Part shown: piece after piece, positions 26,203 to 33,346 of the stretch
Layout of the letters: every line of letters starts with the position of its first letter
How positions within the stretch are numbered: the first letter of the stretch is position 1
NCBI GenBank assembly: GCA_947461205.1
Contig: CANHJG010000033.1
Location: 1-43,587, forward strand
Origin: Opitutia bacterium
GTDB lineage: Bacteria > Verrucomicrobiota > Verrucomicrobiia > Opitutales > Opitutaceae
Direction of reading: 5' to 3'
DNA length: 43,587 bases
Program-made: the position numbers and the translations under genes
The notes under the pieces: model-generated
Seen by the model: only the letters and a program-made list of their open reading frames with translations
Databases searched by the model: none
What the model was told of the DNA's origin: nothing

Positions 26203-27240
26203 ATGAAAGCCCTCCTCCTCACCGCCCCGAGCACCCTCGCCGTCGTCGATTTCCCGTCCCCGCTCCCGGCCGCCGACGACGTCCTCGTGCGCATCCGCGC
26301 CTGCGGCATCTGCGGCAGCGACATCCACGGCTGGGACGGCTCGACCGGCCGCCGGCAACCGCCCCTCATCATGGGCCACGAAGCTGCGGGTGAAATCGTC
26401 GCCACCGGCCCGCGCGTCGAAAAATGGCGCGCCGGCGACCGCGTGACCTTCGACTCCACCATCTATTGCGGCACCTGCCGCTTCTGCCGCAACGGCCAGA
26501 TCAACCTCTGCGAGCACCGCCGCGTCGTCGGCGTCTCCCCGACCGAGTACAAACAACACGGCGCCTTCGCCGAGTTGGTCGCCGTTCCCGCACGCATCCT
26601 CTACCGGCTCCCCGACTCCCTGCCGTTCGACCAGGCCGCCATGATCGAGCCCGTGTCCATCGCCGTTCACGCCGTGCAACGCATCAAAATCGCCCCAACC
26701 GACACCGCTGTCGTCGTCGGCAGCGGCATGATCGGCCTGCTCGTCATCCAGGCGCTGCGCTGGGCCGGCGCGCACCGCATCATCGCGGTCGACCTTGCCG
26801 AAAACCGCCTCGCCCTCGCCCTGCGACTCGGGGCCACCCACGCCCTCAATCCGTCCACCGTCGACGTCGCCGCGGAAGTCGCCCGTCTCACCGACGGCCT
26901 TGGCGCCGATGTATCTCTCGAAGTCGTGGGCGTCACCCCGACCGTCAATCTCGCCCTCGCCGTCCTCAAACGCGGCGGCTCCTGCGTGCTGGTCGGCAAC
27001 CTCTCGCCCAAGACCCAGGATTTTCCTCTGCAGGCCGTGGTCACCAAAGAAATCACGGTGACCGGCACCTGCTCCAGCGCCGGCGAGTATCCACTCGGCC
27101 TCGATCTGATCGCGCGCGGGGTGATCGACGTGAAACCGATGATCGAAACCGTCGCCCCGCTCGAAGACGGCGCCGCCTGGTTCGCCAAACTCAGCGCCAA
27201 GGACGGCGGCAAATACATGAAGGTCATCCTGCAACCCTGA
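26203..27240 (+). CDS. Zinc-dependent medium-chain alcohol dehydrogenase (sorbitol/galactitol-1-P dehydrogenase-like)
   Basis: The 345-residue MDR dehydrogenase should oxidise a polyol or secondary alcohol with NAD(P). Catalytic zinc ligands are C34 (CGICGSD), H59 and E60 (GHEAAGEIV). The structural zinc lobe is complete, with C89, C92, C95 and C103 (CGTCRFCRNGQINLC). The Rossmann motif VVGSGMIGLLVIQ is near 167-179, followed by AVDLAENRL, with an Asp after strand beta-2 that favours NAD over NADP. It resembles galactitol-1-phosphate, sorbitol and L-threonine dehydrogenases; the exact substrate cannot be told. ATG 26203 is chosen because it starts MKALLLTAP at the usual family position. It stands alone on its strand, and the tRNA-Leu lies tail to tail behind it. 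Confidence 0.88.
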   Translation: MKALLLTAPSTLAVVDFPSPLPAADDVLVRIRACGICGSDIHGWDGSTGRRQPPLIMGHEAAGEIVATGPRVEKWRAGDRVTFDSTIYCGTCRFCRNGQINLCEHRRVVGVSPTEYKQHGAFAELVAVPARILYRLPDSLPFDQAAMIEPVSIAVHAVQRIKIAPTDTAVVVGSGMIGLLVIQALRWAGAHRIIAVDLAENRLALALRLGATHALNPSTVDVAAEVARLTDGLGADVSLEVVGVTPTVNLALAVLKRGGSCVLVGNLSPKTQDFPLQAVVTKEITVTGTCSSAGEYPLGLDLIARGVIDVKPMIETVAPLEDGAAWFAKLSAKDGGKYMKVILQP

Positions 27241-27304
27241 GAGGGCTGAACGACCTTCGCTCGCTTTCGCACCCCAACGAAATCTCCATTTTCCGGAGAG
27301 AAAA

Positions 27305-27389
27305 TGGTGCCCGGGACAGGACTCGAACCTGCACGCCTTACGGCACACGCCCCTCAAACGTGTGTGTCTACCAATTCCACCACCCGGGC
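27305..27389 (-). tRNA. tRNA-Leu (anticodon GAG)
   Basis: The 85-nt tRNA includes an encoded CCA (27305-27307). The acceptor stem is GCCCGGG paired with CCCGGGC and is perfect over 7 bp. The D arm reads GTGGTGGAATTGGTAGAC as in Leu tRNAs. The anticodon loop is TTGAGGG with GAG at 27353-27355. A long variable arm (GTGCCGTAAGGCGT) marks a class II tRNA, and the T loop is GGTTCGAGTCC. It reads CUC and CUU codons; CTC is very common in the surrounding genes. Confidence 0.97.
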
Positions 27390-27501
27390 AGTTGGGAAGC
27401 GAGGAAGGCGCACTAAGGTGAATCCGTTTCCCGTTGTCCAGCCCTGAAATGAACTCGCGGAAAAAATTCCCCGGCCCCTCTCACCCACGCCCGTTCCAGG
27501 C

Positions 27502-28563
27502 TCAATTCCGCTGCCGCTCCGCCAGCGCCCGCGCCAATTCCGCCGCAAAAAACGGTCCCCGGTAAATCATTCCCGTATAAACCTGCACGAGCGTCGCCCC
27601 CGCATCGAGTTTCTCGCCCGCGCTCGCGGCATCCGTAATTCCGCCGACACCGATGATCGGCAACCGGCCGCCCGTCGCGCGGGCCAGGTAGTAGATAATC
27701 TCCGTCGAACGCCGGCGCAGCGGCGCACCACTCAGCCCGCCGGCTTCGTTGACCTTGGCAAAAAAACCCGGTCGGGCCAGCGTCGTATTCGTCGCGATGA
27801 TTCCATCGAGGGCAAACTCCGCGATCACCCCGAGAGCCGCGTCGATTTGTGGCCAGGTGAGATCGGGCGCGATCTTCAGCAGCACCGGCACCCGCCGCTT
27901 GCCGGGCTGCTCCGCCCGCTCGCGATTCGCCCGCGTCACCGCACCCAGCAACTCGCGCAGCCGCGACTCATCCTGCAGCTGGCGCAGACCCGGCGTGTTG
28001 GGGCTCGAAACATTGAGCACAAGATAGTCCGCATAGTCCGCGAGCAGCGCAAAACTCGCGAGATAGTCCTCGGCCGCCTTGTCGATGTCGGTCACCTTCG
28101 ATTTCCCGAGATTGATCCCGAGCGGAATGCGCCGCGCCCCCGGGCCCGCCTGCCGCGCGAGCCGCGCCGCCACCGCCACCGCGCCTTCGTTGTTGAAGCC
28201 CATCCGGTTGATCACCGCCTCCTGCGCGGGATAGCGAAACATCCGCGGCTTCGGGTTCCCCGGCTGCGCGAGCGCCGTGACCGTCCCGATCTCCACGTGG
28301 CCGAACCCCAACGCCGCCGCCGCCGGCCACGCCTGCGCGTTCTTATCAAAACCCGCCGCCAACCCCACCGCATTCGGAAACTTCAGGCCAAACGCCTCGA
28401 CCGGCCTCGTCCCCGCCGGCAGCCGCGACCAAGCCTCCAACGCCCGGCACAACGGCGGCACTGCCCCTAACAGGGTCATCCCCTGCACGCCGCGTTCATG
28501 AGCCACCTCCGAGTCCAGCCCGAAGAGTGCGCGCCGAAATAATTTTTCGTAAAAGAGACCCAT
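27502..28563 (-). CDS. pyrD: Dihydroorotate dehydrogenase (quinone), class 2
   Basis: This oxidises dihydroorotate to orotate with quinone as acceptor, at the inner face of the cytoplasmic membrane. The 353-residue protein has the class 2 N-terminal helical extension (MGLFYEKLFRRALFGLDSEVAH), then the FMN barrel with GLAAGFDKNA (67-76), EIGTVT, NRMGFNN, the catalytic Ser in NVSSPNTPGL (184-193), KIAPDL, TNTT and GVGGI. The frame is open far upstream, but homology begins at ATG 28563. It is unlinked to the pyrR-pyrB-pyrC run 5 kb away, though both serve the same pathway. It is divergent from the acidic-tail gene. Confidence 0.96.
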   Translation of the reverse strand: MGLFYEKLFRRALFGLDSEVAHERGVQGMTLLGAVPPLCRALEAWSRLPAGTRPVEAFGLKFPNAVGLAAGFDKNAQAWPAAAALGFGHVEIGTVTALAQPGNPKPRMFRYPAQEAVINRMGFNNEGAVAVAARLARQAGPGARRIPLGINLGKSKVTDIDKAAEDYLASFALLADYADYLVLNVSSPNTPGLRQLQDESRLRELLGAVTRANRERAEQPGKRRVPVLLKIAPDLTWPQIDAALGVIAEFALDGIIATNTTLARPGFFAKVNEAGGLSGAPLRRRSTEIIYYLARATGGRLPIIGVGGITDAASAGEKLDAGATLVQVYTGMIYRGPFFAAELARALAERQRN

Positions 28564-28740
28564 GGGCGCCAGCGTGAAACCCGTCCGGCAAATGGCAAGA
28601 ACCGCCCGCGCCAAACTCCCGCAGGCCCAATATTTTCCGCGGCGAATTACCCTCGTCACACCACCGTCACCTCGCGCCCGCTTTTGTGCTTGTTTTTTAA
28701 ACCTCCCCTCGCACGCTGCGCCAAAATTCTCAACCGACTC

Positions 28741-29562
28741 ATGGCCAAAGCTATTTCCACTCTCGACTGGTGTATTGTTCGTCTGGGCGAAGACCACAAT
28801 TGGTGGGTCGCGGAAACCAGCGACCCCGTACGCTGGGATGTGGACGGCCTCAGCATCGTCGATCCGCGCCAGCTCGCCCACCTCATCGAACTCGTCGATC
28901 CGCTCCGTGACTACGGCTTCGACCAAGACCTTTTCGAAGCCGCCTTCATCCGCTTCCGCATCGACAAAGATCTCGGCCTCGGCAAGATCCGCCTCAAGCG
29001 CATCAAGGAGTCCCTCTTCGACTCCGAAGAAAAACTCTTCGTGCTCGCCGACGTCCTCGACGAGGAAAACGGGCCCTACGCCGATCTCCTCGACCACCTC
29101 ACGCGCTGCCGCGTCAAACTGCTCAACGACCTCTTCGCCTTCGAGGCCAAGCTCTCCGTCGACGAGGTCGAAGACGAAATCCGCGAGGAACAAAACAGCC
29201 ACTTTATCCAAGGCAAAGCCGTGCACACCTTCGAGGAACTCACCTCCATCCTCGACTACATGCCCGCCGGCTACGACACCGACGAGGAAGCCCCCGCGAA
29301 GGGCGTCGAAGACGAGGAAGATGCCGATCTCCCCGATCTCGACGAAGCTGAAGAGGAAAAACTCAAGAACGACGAATCCCTCAAGTGGGACGAAGACGAC
29401 GAGGGCGCCGACAAGGAAGATAAAGTGGACGGCGACAAGAAAAAGGCCGACGGCGATGACGAGGACGACGAGGACGACGACGACCAAGATAAGGATGACG
29501 ACAGCGACGACGACGAGGACGAGGACGAAAAGCCGAAGAAGAAGACCAAGTCCAAACGCTGA
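28741..29562 (+). CDS. Uncharacterised protein with a long Asp/Glu-rich tail
   Basis: The 273-residue protein has two halves. Residues 1 to about 180 are a folded-looking domain (STLDWCIVRLGEDHNWWVAE, DPLRDYGFDQDLFEAAF, LLNDLFAFEAKL) with many acidic residues; I recognise no family. Residues about 180-262 are mostly Asp and Glu, and the protein ends in a basic KPKKKTKSKR. It has no signal peptide or membrane segment, so it is probably cytoplasmic. Such acidic tails occur in histone-like, chaperone and RNA-polymerase-associated proteins, so nucleic acid mimicry is one possibility, without proof. ATG 28741 starts the ordered region; the open frame upstream adds nothing protein-like. A strong terminator follows. 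Confidence 0.8.
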   Translation: MAKAISTLDWCIVRLGEDHNWWVAETSDPVRWDVDGLSIVDPRQLAHLIELVDPLRDYGFDQDLFEAAFIRFRIDKDLGLGKIRLKRIKESLFDSEEKLFVLADVLDEENGPYADLLDHLTRCRVKLLNDLFAFEAKLSVDEVEDEIREEQNSHFIQGKAVHTFEELTSILDYMPAGYDTDEEAPAKGVEDEEDADLPDLDEAEEEKLKNDESLKWDEDDEGADKEDKVDGDKKKADGDDEDDEDDDDQDKDDDSDDDEDEDEKPKKKTKSKR

Positions 29563-29587
29563 GTCGTCTTTCCCCTCCGCCCATTTC

Positions 29588-29620
29588 ACGGCAGCCCTGC
29601 GGGGCTGCCGTTTTCTTTTT
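29588..29620 (+). terminator. Rho-independent terminator of the acidic-tail gene
   Basis: A 10-bp stem (29588-29597 with 29602-29611, loop tgcg) is followed by TTTTCTTTTT, 25 nt after the stop codon. Confidence 0.92.
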
Positions 29621-29750
29621 CCGCCCGCCGCGCGCCTCCCGCCCCATGCCGGGCGATTCGTTGCCGGTGGCCCGCCCGCCGTTCTGAGCCCGGCCCGGCG
29701 CGCGGCTGGGCCGGCCCGTGATCTTGCGGCGGCGCACAGGCCCCCGACGC

Positions 29751-30201
29751 CCTCGTGGCAACCGGATCGCGCGCCTCGCCGAACTCGATGGGATCGATGA
29801 CCATCTCGATCGGCTTGCCCATCAGACCGGCGTCAAGTATCCGATGCGGCATGACCGCGGAGCGCTCGTCCCGCCAGCCGGGTTTCACCCGGAAGCGGTT
29901 CCGTCTGTGACCCTCCTCGTCGCTGCGCGGCGTACCGTGCGCGCGGGCCCACGCGAGCACCGCCTCGTCCGTCCCGCCGGCCAGCACGCGCTCGCGCACC
30001 CGGGCCCTGGCTCACCCCGAGGAAACAGCCGCAGCGTCCGTCGGGCCCGGGAATACTGCCGTCGCCGGGATTGGCCTGATCGTCGGCCGGCCGTTGGCCC
30101 GCCGCGAGCAGCCGGACCTTGTCGTGCGTCCGCCCGAGGCAGACGGACCGGCCAAGGTTCGCAAAACAACTCCGCACCCCGGGGACGTGCGGCAGAATCA
30201 C
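29751..30201 (-). pseudogene. DUF5069-like protein, frameshifted
   Basis: Two minus-strand frames join into one protein resembling DUF5069. The first (from about 30201) gives PHVPGVRSCFANLGRSVCLG, RTHDKVRLLAAGQRPADD and GRCGCFLGV. The second (from about 29999) gives RERVLAGGTDEAVLAWARAH, SDEE, GWRDE and MVIDPIEFGEARDP. These match the family pattern GGxxYFGRMLDKIRLHAxGxLPxDY...RCxxFLGVDYxALxxRV...GGTDEExLxWxFxHG. No ATG is present at the expected start, and the middle part around SDEE is scrambled, so further small indels are likely. Spacer sequence of about 130 bp on each side holds nothing else I can identify. Confidence 0.7.
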
Positions 30202-30337
30202 GCAGAATTCCTCCGCCGCCCGCCCGCGCGACGAGCAGAAACCGCCTGAGCCGGGGGCGGGAAGGCGTCGCGGTTCGGCGCTTCACCACCGCGAATGACC
30301 CCGCTCCAGCGGCCCCGCCCAACCGCGCCGCTCTCCC

Positions 30338-30580
30338 CTACAGATTCAGATTCTTCACCTCGATCAGCCCTTCCAACATCAGGAGGACCGACTGCACCAT
30401 CGGACAGGGCGGGCACGAAAACCGCACGCGATCGCGCACGTGCGCGATCTCCTCCACCGAGAGCTTTTTCATCTCGTCGTTGATCTGCTGGAGCAGCGCG
30501 TCGTCCCGCATGTCCTGCGGACCGGACGCCAACTGGCGCAGTGCCTCGCGCACACGGGGAGTGAGAGAACGGAAATTCAT
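30338..30580 (-). CDS. Small uncharacterised protein with a CPPC motif
   Basis: The 80-residue protein (MNFRSLTPRVREALRQLASG...) is mostly helical and charged. It has no signal peptide and ends in a more hydrophobic segment, FSCPPCPMVQSVLLMLEGLI (about 54-73). The two Cys in CPPC could bind metal or form a disulfide. The ATG at 30580 is preceded by ttccgttctctc on its strand, with no Shine-Dalgarno. Coding character is supported by the clear contrast between N-terminal charged helix and C-terminal motif, and by the absence of a better frame on the other strand. Family and function are unknown. Confidence 0.6.
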   Translation of the reverse strand: MNFRSLTPRVREALRQLASGPQDMRDDALLQQINDEMKKLSVEEIAHVRDRVRFSCPPCPMVQSVLLMLEGLIEVKNLNL

Positions 30581-30903
30581 CGGCTAAGCCGCCGCGGACG
30601 CTGCACACCCGATCGCGAAAGGCCAGCCCGACCTTGCCTTCGCCCCACCCCCGCGCTCCGCCACCCGCCGGCCGTCCCGCCACCTCTCCCCCGCCGACTT
30701 CCCGTCCGGTCCGCCTGCGCCGTGCGTTCCGCCAGCCCCCCCCTCCCCGCCCGCCCCGGTCGGCGTCTTTCGCGGCGTTGCGTGCGGCGTGAACAAACAT
30801 CGGCACCCGGTCGCCGCCTCACGCCCGCTACTCGCAAGCTTGCCCGCCCGGCCGTCGCTCACCTTAGCCACGCCCGCCCCACCCGCACCCGCCCCCCCAC
30901 GCC
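30581..30903. other. Gene-free C-rich spacer
   Basis: These 323 bp separate two divergent small genes. The plus strand is extremely C-rich (several runs of six or more C). No frame looks like protein and I see no repeat or hairpin of note. Promoters for both neighbours should lie here. Confidence 0.45.
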
Positions 30904-31419
30904 ATGCTCGCTCCGATCCACCGTACCCTCCTCGGCCCCCTCGGGCTGGCGCTGGTGGCCGCAAGGCCGCTCCGGGCGCAGGAGCCGCCCCTGGAGGACG
31001 CGGTCCGGGTGGAGGCCTTCAACGTCACGGCTTACCACGGACAGATCCCCCTCATCGACGGCTTCACCGGCAAGGATTTCGAGGGCGAAAACCGCGTCGT
31101 CCTCAAATTCGCCCAGTCGGTCAACCAGCTGCTGCTCGGTTACCACCGGAAACGGGTCCTCGATGAGGTCAACCACCTGCAGTTTCGCATCAAACTCGGG
31201 CAGGACTTCGAACGGGAAATGGGGCGCCTCAACACCGCCTTTGGCTTCAGCCCATTTGCCCTCGATCCCTCGACCTGGTTGCGGCCCGAGCGCGCGATCA
31301 TCTCGCGCCTCGTCCAACAGCCGTTTTTCAAAATCAAGGCGCTCGTCGCCCGGAACCTCGATCGGCTGGCGCAGATCGCGCCGCACCAGCCCGTCTCCCC
31401 CTACGCCCGCGGTCGATGA
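30904..31419 (+). CDS. Small secreted protein of unknown function
   Basis: The 171-residue protein has a signal peptide (about 1-25, cleavage after ARPLRAQ). The mature part begins EPPLEDAVRVEAFNVTAYHG and continues with IDGFTGKDFEGENRVVLKFA, LLGYHRKRVLDEVNHLQF and RLNTAFGFSPFALDPSTW. It is rich in charged and aromatic residues and has no Cys. I recognise no named family. The stop overlaps the start of the next gene (ATGATGA-type junction at 31416-31419), so the two are probably translationally coupled. Both lie directly upstream of the DUF1552/DUF1592 cassette on the same strand and might be transcribed with it. Confidence 0.65.
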   Translation: MLAPIHRTLLGPLGLALVAARPLRAQEPPLEDAVRVEAFNVTAYHGQIPLIDGFTGKDFEGENRVVLKFAQSVNQLLLGYHRKRVLDEVNHLQFRIKLGQDFEREMGRLNTAFGFSPFALDPSTWLRPERAIISRLVQQPFFKIKALVARNLDRLAQIAPHQPVSPYARGR

Positions 31420-31973
31420 TGCGCCGCTCCCAAAACCCGGCCAGTCCCGGCCGATTTCGCTACGTGCTGATCGACGCCTACCAGCGGCTGGGTGACCCGT
31501 TCGTCGAAAAAATCGCCGACTGCCTCACCGCGCAAAAACCGGCGCGCCAGAAGATCAACGGCCGCGCCGTGCTCGCGCAGATCAGCGCCGAACTCTCGGG
31601 CCTGCCCTCCGAGGCGTTTGCCCAACGCGCCACGCTCACCCAGGAGGCCAACCTCGCCCGACCCAAACTGACGCGACCGATTCCGGCCAGAAGTGACGGC
31701 GCGCGCAGCCGGGCCCGGGTGGCCCCTCGGACCGTCCGACTTCCCGCCCGGGAACCCGAAACGCCACGCGGCCGATTCGTGCGCACCGCTCGCCGTGGCG
31801 CCCAGCTTTCCCTCCCCATCCGGGCGGCGGCGTCCGCCGGGTTTTTACTCGCCCTCGGGGGAGTCGACGCCTTCAGTCGGCGACGGCCATCCCCCTCCCG
31901 GGCGTCCGCTTCTTTCCAAAGCAGCGGTCGCCCCTTGGCCACCTCATCGCGTAAACGCACCTCCCCAATCTAA
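31416..31973 (+). CDS. Uncharacterised protein, overlapping start, C-terminal half doubtful
   Basis: The start codon at 31416 overlaps the stop of the preceding gene by 4 nt. Residues 1 to about 90 look like real protein (RFRYVLIDAYQRLGDPFVEK, ARQKINGRAVLAQISAELSG, EANLARPKLTRP). After that the frame turns into low-complexity Arg/Ser/Pro/Ala sequence up to residue 185, more like translated spacer than a domain. This suggests either a lost stop codon through an indel near 31690, or a gene that decayed at its 3' end. No signal peptide and no family recognised. It ends 13 bp before the DUF1552 gene. Confidence 0.4.
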   Translation: MMRRSQNPASPGRFRYVLIDAYQRLGDPFVEKIADCLTAQKPARQKINGRAVLAQISAELSGLPSEAFAQRATLTQEANLARPKLTRPIPARSDGARSRARVAPRTVRLPAREPETPRGRFVRTARRGAQLSLPIRAAASAGFLLALGGVDAFSRRRPSPSRASASFQSSGRPLATSSRKRTSPI

Positions 31974-31986
31974 ACTCCCCCCGCGC

Positions 31987-33267
31987 ATGACCACCATGAA
32001 CCGGCGCCGTTTCATCCTCAATTCCCTCGGCGCCACCTTGGCCCTCCCCTCCCTCCCCTCGCTCCTGGCCGCCGCCGTCGGCGGCAATTCCGCCGTGCAG
32101 ACCGCCAAGGGCGCGGGGGCCGGGGCGCGGCGCTTCGTCGCGGTGGGCAATCTGCTGGGCTATCAGGTCAAGCACTTGTTTCCGGCCACGACTGGCGCCG
32201 CCTACGAGCAGACCACGCTGCTCAAGCCGCTCTGGGACGTGCGCAAACTCCTGACCGTTTACCGCGGGCTCGACCACGGCATCAAGGGCGGGCACTTCGC
32301 CGTCCATTCTTTCCTCTCGGGCGTCCTCAATTCCGAAGCGCAAAATCGGCCGCGGGGCAATGTCACCCTCGACCAGTTCATGGCCGACGAGATCGGTTAT
32401 CAGACCCGCTTCCCGTCCCTGACGGTCGGCTCGGAGGGCGGCATCCACGGCGGTTGCCAACTTGCCTGGACCAAGTCCGGCGTGCGCGTGCCGCCCATCA
32501 CCGGCCCGGCCGAATTGTTTGACCGGCTGTTTGTCGGCGACTCCCCGGAACGCCAGAACCGGCGCAATCAGGAGAACCGGCTGCAGGCCTCCATCCTCGA
32601 TTCCGGACTCGCAGACGCGAACCGTCTCTCGAAGCAGGTCAACCGCGAGGACAAAGCCAAGCTGGACGAATATTTCACCTCGATCCGCGACGTCGAGAAG
32701 CGCCTCGAGCTCCGCCAGCGCTGGGCCAGTCTGCCCAAGCCGAAGCCGCCGTTCGACCGGCCGGAGAACAAGAACCGGGTCCAGGATCTGCCGATGCTCT
32801 ACGAGTTGATCGCGCTGGCTTTACAGACGGATTCGACGCGCATCGCGACGCTGGAAATCGGCGGCGATTTTCTCCCGCAGGATCTGGGCATCGCCAAAGC
32901 CTATCACAGCCTTTCGCACCACGGCAACGACGAGGCAGCGATCAAGCACCTCCTCACGCTCGAAACCTACCAGATCGAGCACTTCGGAAAATTCATCCAC
33001 CGCCTCTCCACGATGGACGACGGCGACCGGACCTTGCTCGATTCGACCGCCGTGCTGTTCGGCAGCGGCATCGGCGATGCGAACACCCACAAGAACTCCG
33101 ACCTTCCCGTCCTCCTCGCGGGCGGCGGCTACCGTCATGGCGAGTTCAAGCAGGTCCCGTCCTCGGGTCCGAACAAAGTGCCCCTGTGCAATCTCTTCGT
33201 CGACCTCGCCCAGCGCATGGGCGTCGAAACCGACTCCTTCGGCACAAGCACTGGCCGGTCCGTGTAA
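31987..33267 (+). CDS. DUF1552 domain protein, Tat-exported
   Basis: The 426-residue protein starts MTTMNRRRFILNSLGATLAL, a twin-arginine-type signal (RRRFIL) followed by a hydrophobic stretch, as in the DUF1552 family of Planctomycetes, Verrucomicrobia and myxobacteria. Family features include FVAVGNLLGY near 50-59, the VYRGLDHGIKGGHFAVHSFL segment, LDQFMADEIG, and the C-terminal LFGSGIGDANTHKNSDLPVL with GGGYRHGE. The fold resembles alkaline-phosphatase-like sulfatase relatives such as DUF1501; activity is unknown. ATG 31987 is chosen because the twin-Arg follows immediately; the open frame upstream is spacer. Its usual partner, a DUF1592-type cytochrome protein, follows directly. Confidence 0.9.
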   Translation: MTTMNRRRFILNSLGATLALPSLPSLLAAAVGGNSAVQTAKGAGAGARRFVAVGNLLGYQVKHLFPATTGAAYEQTTLLKPLWDVRKLLTVYRGLDHGIKGGHFAVHSFLSGVLNSEAQNRPRGNVTLDQFMADEIGYQTRFPSLTVGSEGGIHGGCQLAWTKSGVRVPPITGPAELFDRLFVGDSPERQNRRNQENRLQASILDSGLADANRLSKQVNREDKAKLDEYFTSIRDVEKRLELRQRWASLPKPKPPFDRPENKNRVQDLPMLYELIALALQTDSTRIATLEIGGDFLPQDLGIAKAYHSLSHHGNDEAAIKHLLTLETYQIEHFGKFIHRLSTMDDGDRTLLDSTAVLFGSGIGDANTHKNSDLPVLLAGGGYRHGEFKQVPSSGPNKVPLCNLFVDLAQRMGVETDSFGTSTGRSV

Positions 33268-33346
33268 AGTGATTTTAGGGGAGTTCATCCAGCGCGTGGT
33301 CCACCGGCCCGGAGCGACAGGCCGCCGCGCCGGTCGTGCCGTTCAA

